Notes under the pieces: model-generated | Databases searched by the model: none | What the model was told of the DNA's origin: nothing | Seen by the model: only the letters and a program-made list of their open reading frames with translations | Program-made: the position numbers and the translations under genes | Shown here: positions 58,496-64,000 of the stretch, piece by piece | How positions within the stretch are numbered: the first letter of the stretch is position 1 | Layout of the letters: the number at the start of each line of letters is the position of its first letter | DNA from: Polynucleobacter sp. AP-Latsch-80-C2 | GTDB lineage: Bacteria; Pseudomonadota; Gammaproteobacteria; Burkholderiales; Burkholderiaceae | NCBI RefSeq assembly: GCF_018882185.1 | Contig: NZ_JACVOY010000009.1 | Location: forward strand, 56,239 to 120,238 | Length of the DNA: 64,000 nt | Reading direction: 5' to 3'

Positions 58496-59389
58496 TTAAC
58501 TAAAAAATGTTCTTGCGTCTTCAATAAGCTCACCGGGCAATTCTTCAGGAATATAGTGGCCGCATGGCAAGGTCTTACCTGAGACCTGATTAGCTACCCT
58601 CTTCCAGTCATTTATAGGATCAAAGCATTTATTGACTAGTCCATGCTCACCCCAGAGCACTCGAACTGGCATCTCAAGTTTCTTACCTAAATCCCTGTCG
58701 AATCGATCATGTTCTAAGTCGATAGTAGCGGCAGCGCGATAGTCTTCGCACATAGCGTGCATGCCCTGAGGATTACTTGCTCCCGCAAGATATTCTGACC
58801 ATCTATCAAGGGTAAATATTCCAGTGCCTGCATGACGACCCATATGGTTCTTTAGCCAATACTCAGGATTTGCACCAATCATGGTTTCTGGCACAGGTTC
58901 AGGTTGAATTAAAAAGAACCAATGCCAGTATCCTTTGGCAAATTGCATTGTGGTGTTCTCATACATCGTCAGCGTTGGAGATATATCAAGAACCATCAAA
59001 CGTAAAACACTTTCCGGAAAATCGGCTGCTAAGCGGTGTGAAACTCTACCGCCACGATCATGGCCTAGTAAGAAAAATTGATTAAAGCCTAGAGACTTCA
59101 TTAATGCATGTTGATCAGCAGCCATAGATCTTTTGGAATAGGTCGAATGATCTGCCTTGCCATGTGGTTTAGATGATTGTCCATATCCACGAAGATCAGC
59201 GGCAACTACCGTGAAATCTTGCGCTAAGCCAGGTGCAACCTGATGCCAAATTGCTTTAGTTTGGGGAAAACCGTGAAGCAATAACAAGGCGGGACCTGAT
59301 CCACCAATTTGGTAAGCAATCTCAATGACACCATCATTTGATGGGATGCTTATTTTCTTTTGCTCAAAACCAGGGAAATTCACAGCCAT
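58496..59389 (-). CDS. Alpha/beta hydrolase, fluoroacetate/haloacetate dehalogenase-like
   Basis: 297 residues. LLLHGFPQTKAIWHQVAPGL forms the oxyanion/entry region; GHDRGGR gives the nucleophile Asp111 with Arg112 and Arg115; LDISPT has Asp135; YWHWFFL supplies His156 and Trp157 for the halide site; Tyr217 in CEDYRAA and His278 in CGHYIPEE complete it. This is the residue set known for fluoroacetate dehalogenase of the DehH1/RPA1163 group. An epoxide hydrolase is the alternative, but Asp with Arg-Arg and HW is specific to dehalogenases. True substrate not known. Confidence 0.87.
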   Translation of the reverse strand: MAVNFPGFEQKKISIPSNDGVIEIAYQIGGSGPALLLLHGFPQTKAIWHQVAPGLAQDFTVVAADLRGYGQSSKPHGKADHSTYSKRSMAADQHALMKSLGFNQFFLLGHDRGGRVSHRLAADFPESVLRLMVLDISPTLTMYENTTMQFAKGYWHWFFLIQPEPVPETMIGANPEYWLKNHMGRHAGTGIFTLDRWSEYLAGASNPQGMHAMCEDYRAAATIDLEHDRFDRDLGKKLEMPVRVLWGEHGLVNKCFDPINDWKRVANQVSGKTLPCGHYIPEELPGELIEDARTFFS

Positions 59390-59409
59390 TAATGGGACCT
59401 CGAAGATAA

Positions 59410-59667
59410 TTATCTTGCAGCTGCGGCCTGGATTTGGGGAATAGTGACATAACCTTTGCCATCCGAATCGAGATAGCTAAAGTGCTCATAAATACGCGGC
59501 ATGCATCCTTTAGCCTCTTCCTTAGTGAGCCTGCCATCATGATTTTTGTCACAAATTGCAAAACGGTCAGCAATTTCTTTATTGCGTGCTGAATTATCTG
59601 CTTGAGCTGATGCACATAAAAATAATCCAATCACTATATAAAAAAGGCTCTTCGCTAATGAGATCAT
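59410..59667 (-). CDS. Exported EF-hand protein
   Basis: 85 residues. Signal peptide (SLFYIVIGLFLCASAQA) and two EF-hand-like helices: DKNHDGRLTKEEAKGCMPRI is a canonical loop (D-x-N-x-D-G-x-L-x-x-E-E) and LDSDGKGYVTIPQIQAAAA a second. Likely binds calcium in the periplasm. It lies between the dehalogenase and DUF3313-like genes on the same strand; the gap to the latter is only 5 bp. Confidence 0.8.
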   Translation of the reverse strand: MISLAKSLFYIVIGLFLCASAQADNSARNKEIADRFAICDKNHDGRLTKEEAKGCMPRIYEHFSYLDSDGKGYVTIPQIQAAAAR

Positions 59668-59672
59668 AGCTA

Positions 59673-60359
59673 CTATTTAGCTGAAGTTGGGGTTGGATTA
59701 GCAGAAACTTCTAAGGCTACACGCACTGCTTTTTGAGCCATGGCTACAAATGCATCTACTGAGCCAGAGGCAGTTCTAAAAGATTCCCCTTGTACGGTAA
59801 TCAAACCTTCTCCAAGAATCTCATTAGTTCTACTATCTGTAATCTTATTTTCTACAACTAAAGCAGGCGTCTTTGAGTTAACACCACCCGCAAAGGCAGC
59901 AGCATTTAATGCAAGCCCAATCGGTGTGAAGTTCCAAGGCTGCAAGCTATCTGTAGAACTTTCAGCACCAGTAATACCTACAGAAACGCGCACTACACCA
60001 GGACCAGGTTGTGAAACAATTTTAATATTGCCTCGTGCATTAACGGCCTCAACCATAGATGCCTGTAAAGCTGCTTTTGCTTTAGCAATGGATTCAGGGC
60101 TCACCTGAGTGGTGGCATTCTGATTTAAATAAATTGGATCCAAAATAACAGCGTTATAAGTACCCGGACTAACACCCTCTCTACGATAGCGCCATACACG
60201 GGTATCTGCTTCAATGGTATAGGTAGGAACTAAGAGAGAATAGTTTGGCAGGAAGCCAGATCTTGGCATTGGCTCCGATGCCAGTTTTGGGGTATTGCTA
60301 CAAGCAGCAAGGATGGCAGCAAAAGAAATAATTGCTGCATAAAGACCGATTTTTTTCAT
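59673..60359 (-). CDS. DUF3313-like lipoprotein
   Basis: 228 residues. A type II signal (IISFAAILAACSNTPK, with the lipobox Cys after Leu-Ala-Ala) is followed by RSGFLPNYSLLVPTYTIEAD, the start of the DUF3313 domain, and YNAVILDPIYLNQNATTQVS. The C-terminal part AAFAGGVNSKTPALVVENKI is also consistent. A surface or periplasmic lipoprotein of unknown role. Probably cotranscribed with the EF-hand gene. Confidence 0.78.
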   Translation of the reverse strand: MKKIGLYAAIISFAAILAACSNTPKLASEPMPRSGFLPNYSLLVPTYTIEADTRVWRYRREGVSPGTYNAVILDPIYLNQNATTQVSPESIAKAKAALQASMVEAVNARGNIKIVSQPGPGVVRVSVGITGAESSTDSLQPWNFTPIGLALNAAAFAGGVNSKTPALVVENKITDSRTNEILGEGLITVQGESFRTASGSVDAFVAMAQKAVRVALEVSANPTPTSAK

Positions 60360-60465
60360 ATTAAATTCCGTTTAATGAAATGTTCAATTAGCTGTGGGGT
60401 AAATGGTTAGAGAACATTATAAGGCTATTTCTACTAAGGGGATACAAGCGTCGCTGTCTTTTATA

Positions 60466-60825
60466 TTAGTCAGAGGGACAAGGCAATATTCCACCTGTCT
60501 TTTGATGAATTTTGGTCTTACACTCTGCGGAGGATGAAGATCCTGCATTTTGGTAAGTAGCAGGACTAATTGTTGCTGTAGTTGAGGTTAATTCCCTGGG
60601 ATCAATATTTTTAGGAGCCTCTACTTTTGCAGGGGTCAACCCTGCGGCCACATAGAAGGCCTTATCAGATCCCGGGCAAGGCAATAGCGCCCCGGTCTTC
60701 GGATTAATAATAGGTTTGCATTGGGGGTCCGCTTCTAGGCGCGCCTCTAGCTTTGCTACAGAACACGCAGAAATCACTAGGCAGATCGCTAAGGCTAAAT
60801 AAGGGGAATAGGCGAAGAATTTCAT
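60466..60825 (-). CDS. Small lipoprotein with a duplicated CxPxIxxKTGxLLPCP motif
   Basis: 119 residues. Lipobox in LAICLVISACSVAKLE. Two copies of one motif are visible: PQCKPIINPKTGALLPCPGS (about 34-53) and AECKTKIHQKTGGILPCPSD (100-119, at the C terminus). The paired Cys residues could form disulfides in each copy. No family recognised. On the minus strand TAGAAT (60832-60837) is exactly 6 nt before the ATG. Confidence 0.7.
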   Translation of the reverse strand: MKFFAYSPYLALAICLVISACSVAKLEARLEADPQCKPIINPKTGALLPCPGSDKAFYVAAGLTPAKVEAPKNIDPRELTSTTATISPATYQNAGSSSSAECKTKIHQKTGGILPCPSD

Positions 60826-60898
60826 CCAACTATTCTATGGGAATCAGATGTCAGGATGTTGAATGCAGGACTTAAGTTTGGTGCTCATAAGAGAGTAT

Positions 60899-60943
60899 TG
60901 GCCTGCCCAGCACGATTCGAACGTGCGACCTACGCCTTAGAAG
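60899..60943 (-). pseudogene. 3' half of tRNA-Arg (TCT), putative attachment site
   Basis: Read on the minus strand: CTTCTAA (anticodon loop with TCT), then GGCGT, AGGTC, a perfect T arm GCACG-TTCGAAT-CGTGC, TGGGCAG, discriminator G and CCA. The sequence stops resembling a tRNA at the anticodon loop; no CTGCCCA 5' acceptor strand lies within the next 100 bp. Phage and island integrases commonly use exactly this 3' half as att, leaving such a fragment at the far end. The intact gene is not in the window. Confidence 0.65.
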
Positions 60944-61074
60944 CTTTAAAAATGAGCTAAATCAATAGCTTAGACAATGGCATAAGCCCAGCTAGATCAG
61001 GTATTCGATACACACCGAGATCTGCGGATTTAGGTGGAACTGACTATGTGGTGTGTGGCATCTGCAGGCTGAGG

Positions 61075-61089
61075 GTCGGTTAAACCGAC
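61075..61089. repeat. 15-bp palindrome with nested outer arms
   Basis: GTCGGTT-A-AACCGAC: 7-bp arms around one base. Outer arms GGGTCG (61073-61078) and CGACCC further right form a second possible stem. It lies between the tRNA fragment and the first island gene and could be a recombinase, origin or regulator site. Confidence 0.4.
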
Positions 61090-61291
61090 ACTAAATCGGG
61101 CGACCCCACAGCAAGCCTTGGCAAACCATTTTTACTATGCCTCTCGTCCCCACGAACAAGGAAACTTATAAAGCACAAAGATTGGCAAAACCACCGCATT
61201 TTGGTGTGATTTTGCACATTAGCTATTTTGATGGGGCTTAGCGTAAATCAGGCAGGGGATGAAATTTCGAGCGGCGCAAAAAACTACGCGG

Positions 61292-61636
61292 CTAGATATT
61301 TGCACGAGCAGCTGAAATCTGCTGTTGGGCTCGTTTAATCTTTTGTCGATTACGCTCTGCCTTTAATGCCTTACTAGCAGCGTCTTTCTGATTTTGTAAG
61401 CTAGCCACCCTAGCCTGCTCGGGTGTTTGCGGCGGCTTAGCTTTAATTGAAGAAATAACCTCATCAATCATTTGATACCCCCTGCTTTCACGGGTAACAA
61501 TGGATGGGGTGCTAGCTAGACTATCCATCCCAAATTGATATTGCAAGATTAATCTAGCGTGAATTGGATTTGTGGCAAAAACAGCCGTATTTACTAGCTG
61601 ACCCTTGATCCTTAGATAAGCTTGATATTTGTTCAT
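61292..61636 (-). CDS. Hypothetical basic island protein
   Basis: 114 residues. N-terminal half predicts beta strands (YQAYLRIKGQLVNTAVFATN) with HARLILQYQFGMDSL, the C-terminal half is a charged helix (EQARVASLQNQKDAASKALK, then RNRQKIKRAQQQ). The first half is reminiscent of small accessory genes on betaproteobacterial plasmids and islands; no assigned family. First gene inside the putative island. Confidence 0.5.
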   Translation of the reverse strand: MNKYQAYLRIKGQLVNTAVFATNPIHARLILQYQFGMDSLASTPSIVTRESRGYQMIDEVISSIKAKPPQTPEQARVASLQNQKDAASKALKAERNRQKIKRAQQQISAARANI

Positions 61637-61723
61637 GCAAGTATTTAGCCAGTCTTATTTTGACTGACTAAAACTAAAGGCGCCTAATGCGCCTTTAGAG
61701 TGAAATGGGTATCAGTAATTGAG

Positions 61724-62074
61724 CTACTCATGCGTAATCAAACCATCACTAGTAATCTCTATAAAACGATGGTCCTCAAATGCTTTCGCAACAGCAGATA
61801 AGTTCGCTTGCAACAGATTCTCTAAATTGCGATTGGATATATTGCCAGTAGAAATTAACAGTAAAGCAGGTTCGCCGTTTAACAAAAAAGCCTGTACAAA
61901 GTCATCGTCTTTGGTGACTACAACTCGAGCTTCTTTAATAGCGCAAGCAATGACATCTTTATCTGGAGTTGCATTTTTGAGAGGTAGATCAGAGGTATGA
62001 ATAGCATCATGTCCTTGAGCCTCCAACCAACCAACAAATCGCTTTGGCAGTTGGGCGTCTACTAAAAACTTCAT
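61724..62074 (-). CDS. DUF5615 PIN-like toxin
   Basis: 116 residues. MKFLVDAQLPKRFVGWLEAQ at the N terminus, TPDKDVIACAIKEARVVVTK and DDDFVQAFLLNGEPALLLIS carry the Asp residues of the PIN/Mut7-C-like fold (D6, then DKDVI, then KDDDF). DUF5615 proteins are ribonuclease-type toxins, usually paired with a DUF433 antitoxin. It overlaps that antitoxin gene by 4 bp (ATGA), making a two-gene operon. Confidence 0.85.
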   Translation of the reverse strand: MKFLVDAQLPKRFVGWLEAQGHDAIHTSDLPLKNATPDKDVIACAIKEARVVVTKDDDFVQAFLLNGEPALLLISTGNISNRNLENLLQANLSAVAKAFEDHRFIEITSDGLITHE

Positions 62075-62295
62075 GCCACCAAACGCTCAAATCGTTTAAC
62101 ATGACTTAATCTTGCAGCATAGGCAAGAGACGCCAAAATATCTTCTTTGTTAAGGTCTGGATAGTCAGCCAAAATCTCTTCGGTACTCATGCCGCTAGCC
62201 AGCCACTCTAAAACATTTTCTACGGGGTAACGCAAGCCGCGAATACAGGGCTTGCCATGGCAAATAACCGGATCAACAGTGATTAAATTAGCCAT
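62071..62295 (-). CDS. DUF433 antitoxin
   Basis: About 74 residues starting MANLITVDPVICHGKPCIRG, with the DUF433 signature (VICHGKPCIRGLRYPVENVL and DYPDLNKEDILASLAYAARL). A helix-turn-helix-like fold that neutralises and autoregulates with a DUF5615 toxin. AAGGAG lies 7 nt before ATG 62295, so the longer reading to 62316 is rejected. Confidence 0.88.
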   Translation of the reverse strand: MANLITVDPVICHGKPCIRGLRYPVENVLEWLASGMSTEEILADYPDLNKEDILASLAYAARLSHVKRFERLVA

Positions 62296-62412
62296 TTGAA
62301 TCTCCTTTCGCATCATAATTTGGCTTGTTAAAGCATGGGTAGATTTTATACTGCTAGACCAAAAATTAGCATCTTTTCTTTAGAGCAATACTGCTATTGC
62401 TCTAAAGACCCC

Positions 62413-62859
62413 TTATAGCTGCCTCTTAAAGCCACTGCCAAGACTAGAGCTCGCTAACTCAATCTGGGGATCTAAATCCCCTGCTTCCACAGCAACCTTA
62501 ACTGTTTCTAGTGCCTTAATTAAGTCCTCGGCACTATCAACTTGAATACTGGGCTTGCCTTTGGCCAATTCAATTGTGCAAGCTCCATATCTAATGGAAA
62601 CGCAGACTTTGCCCTCCTCTGTTTGAAACCACCACGGCTTAATGCGCTTTGGCATCTCTACTTGCTTACGAAGTCCTGTTTCACGATCTTTAACGGTCTT
62701 GTACTTCATTAGTACAAAAGGGGTTCCCGACATCTGCCCTTTAGCCAACTGGATCTGCTCCCATAATCGACTTGAAAGTTTATTCCTTCGAATCACAATC
62801 GCTGGTTGATGAACCGGCTTCTTGAGAGCCACTAGTTTTAATGCGGTCAATGCGCTCAT
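62413..62859 (-). CDS. DUF6641-family protein
   Basis: About 148 residues. SALTALKLVALKKPVHQPAI, VIRRNKLSSRLWEQIQLAKG and KPWWFQTEEGKVCVSIRYGA follow the DUF6641 pattern I recall from plasmids and islands of Burkholderiales; the naming is from memory. GGAGGGAAT sits before ATG 62859, so the reading from 62886 is rejected. Function unknown. Located between the toxin-antitoxin pair and the insertion sequence. Confidence 0.65.
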   Translation of the reverse strand: MSALTALKLVALKKPVHQPAIVIRRNKLSSRLWEQIQLAKGQMSGTPFVLMKYKTVKDRETGLRKQVEMPKRIKPWWFQTEEGKVCVSIRYGACTIELAKGKPSIQVDSAEDLIKALETVKVAVEAGDLDPQIELASSSLGSGFKRQL

Positions 62860-63206
62860 ATTCCCTCCTATAAATGAAAGAGCCATTTCAATTTATTTTC
62901 GGAATAAGGAATTGGACAACCTCTTTTTTATTTTGGCTAATTTTGAGCCAGAAATTAATGGGTTTTCTTAACAAGAGCTAAATACTTTTGCGAGTTGCTG
63001 TGTTTCAAAGTGCGGTCGCAAATAGATAAAGAAGTTACTGGTAGTGAGTTACTAGTTACTCGAGTGGCAAATGAGTAGCTCTGACTAGCAACACGACTTA
63101 GTGACTATCTCTTTGAGATCTGCAACTGAACTCAAAGCAACATCTTTTTGGATCTACTCCTCTAGCAACCAAGCTACGAAAGCAACAGTGAATCGCTACC
63201 AATATC
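62860..63206. other. Intergenic region between DUF6641 gene and the insertion sequence
   Basis: About 350 bp with no gene. GTTACT occurs three times in 27 bp (63034-63039, 63048-63053, 63055-63060). The right part from about 63189 probably belongs to the IS end (TGAATCGCTACC...). Nothing else was recognised. Confidence 0.4.
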
Positions 63207-64000
63207 TTAGACACTTCCCAACCTCGCTTGGTACTGCTCTTCAAATCTTACCGGAGAAAGTCCATTGTTGTAACTATGGCGTCTAACCGGGTTGTAAAAC
63301 ATTTCGATGTAATCAAAAATATCTTCTCTTGCTTTTGCTCTGCTGGCATAGGTTTTACGTTTAATCCGCTCCCGCTTGAGTAGTTGGAAAAAGCTCTCCA
63401 CTACGGCATTGTCATAGCAGTTTCCGCGCCGACTCATGCTTTGTTTGAGGTTATGTTCTTTTAAGAACGCTTGCCACTCGTAACTAGAAAATTGACTGCC
63501 TTGATCCGAGTGGATCATCACTGTCTGCTTGGGTTTTCGTTTCCATAAAGCCATCAGCAAGGCGCTGACCACCAACTCCTTATCCATTTGACCTTGCATC
63601 GACCAGCCTACAATCTGGCGGGAGAATAAATCCAAGACCACCGCCAAGTACAGCCAACCCTCATGCGTGCGGATATAAGTAATGTCCGTTACCCAGGTCT
63701 CATTAGGTTCTAAAACATCAAACTGCTGACCCAAGTGATTGGGGGCTGCCACATGAGGCTTACCAGTATGGTGCCGTGGTTTACGCTTGTAGCCTGTTTG
63801 GGAACGCAGGCCCTGTGCCTTCATCAATCGATACACCCGTTGCTCTCCACAAGCAATCCCCAGATCTTGCAGGTCATCATGGATCTTGCGATAACCATAG
63901 ATGGTGCCGCTTGCCAGCCACGCTTGCTTAATCTGGGTCACAATCATTTGGTTCTCACACGCTCGAGACGAGAGTGGCTCTTTAAGCCAGGCGTAATAGC
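63189..64000 (-). mobile_element. IS3-family insertion sequence (partial, cut by window edge)
   Basis: Defined by the transposase gene below. The end near 63189 is inferred: TGAATCGCTACC begins with TGA as IS3-family ends do and lies 18 bp past the stop codon. The other end and orfA are outside the window, so the inverted repeats could not be compared and the target-site duplication is unknown. Confidence 0.6.
63207..64000 (-). CDS. IS3-family transposase OrfB (5' end outside window)
   Basis: At least 264 residues remain, from WLKEPLSSRACENQMIVTQI (the frame is open to the window edge) to the stop at 63207. The helix-turn-helix-like HTH_21 segment reads YGYRKIHDDLQDLGIACGEQ, followed by the DDE integrase core: Asp in TWVTDITYIRTHEG, Asp in MIHSDQGSQFSSYEWQ, and Glu in NAVVESFFQLLKRE. 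C-terminal FYNPVRRHSYNNGLSPVRFE is typical of IS3 OrfB. OrfB is usually made by a -1 frameshift with OrfA, which lies beyond 64000. The catalytic triad is intact, so the element may be active. Confidence 0.93.
   Translation of the reverse strand, partial: YYAWLKEPLSSRACENQMIVTQIKQAWLASGTIYGYRKIHDDLQDLGIACGEQRVYRLMKAQGLRSQTGYKRKPRHHTGKPHVAAPNHLGQQFDVLEPNETWVTDITYIRTHEGWLYLAVVLDLFSRQIVGWSMQGQMDKELVVSALLMALWKRKPKQTVMIHSDQGSQFSSYEWQAFLKEHNLKQSMSRRGNCYDNAVVESFFQLLKRERIKRKTYASRAKAREDIFDYIEMFYNPVRRHSYNNGLSPVRFEEQYQARLGSV

Larger units (their letters stand above)
60826..61291. other. Intergenic region with tRNA-Arg 3' fragment at an island edge
   Basis: A 465-bp gap without a gene. It holds the tRNA fragment (60899-60943), then AT-rich sequence and a palindrome at 61075-61089 in a GC-richer stretch (GGGTCG...CGACCC outer arms). 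No protein-coding frame of interest was seen. Confidence 0.6.

Noticed and set aside
60899..61250. tmRNA (ssrA) at the tRNA-like fragment
   Set aside because: The 3' part has an arginine-type anticodon loop and standard anticodon/T arms; no tag-peptide reading frame or alanine G3-T70 acceptor is found.

Overview
The window reads as a chromosomal segment of a free-living betaproteobacterium of the Burkholderiaceae, most likely Polynucleobacter or a close relative. This rests on the moderately low GC content, the compact gene spacing, a single-chain PurL, AcnB-type aconitase, Hsp33, SelO, and the gene order tig-clpP-clpX-lon-tRNA-ppiD. The genus is an inference from protein flavour and gene order; no database was searched.

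Layout. 1-3.2 kb: 5' part of mfd, divergent from ispD-ispF (isoprenoid precursors) and a nitroreductase. 3.25-11.1 kb: tRNA-Leu and a proteostasis block (tig, clpP, clpX, lon, tRNA-Val, and a PpiD-like chaperone that lacks its parvulin domain). 11.1-27.6 kb: housekeeping metabolism (tesA/ybbA, purL, a spermidine-synthase-like gene, acnB, pyrG, kdsA, eno, ftsB, hslO, gltX), ending in a tRNA-Ala/Glu/Asp operon and a terminator.

27.6-35.0 kb is an AT-rich accessory block. It holds two outer-membrane proteins, two sterol-desaturase-family membrane hydroxylases, an alpha/beta hydrolase, a stand-alone DUF4118 membrane protein, a dedicated acyl carrier protein, a FabF-like ketosynthase and a membrane protein. 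It is bracketed by two related copies of one small-protein motif. I read it as a candidate lipid-modification island of unknown product and as the strongest novelty candidate here.

35.1-60.8 kb returns mostly to core genes: hyi, yqiA, an HNH nuclease, a DUF3108 protein, two tandem ion-channel paralogues, an ankyrin-tatD-holB-tmk-mltG operon, ygfZ, selO-msrB-yciB-bolA-ppiC, MFS, aroC, wrbA, an FAD oxidoreductase, a histone-H1-like/PPK2 pair, a haloacetate-dehalogenase homologue and several envelope proteins. 60.9-64.0 kb begins with the 3' half of a tRNA-Arg(TCT) gene and continues with a DUF433/DUF5615 toxin-antitoxin pair, a DUF6641 gene and an IS3-family transposase cut by the window edge; this looks like one end of an integrated element.

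A recurring regulatory pattern runs through the window. A -10-like hexamer lies exactly 6 nt before the start codon, with no usable Shine-Dalgarno, at purL, tatD, mltG, paaI, yciB, aroC, the 32.4 kb hydrolase, the 28.9 kb desaturase and the 60.8 kb lipoprotein. This suggests that leaderless mRNAs are common in this organism.
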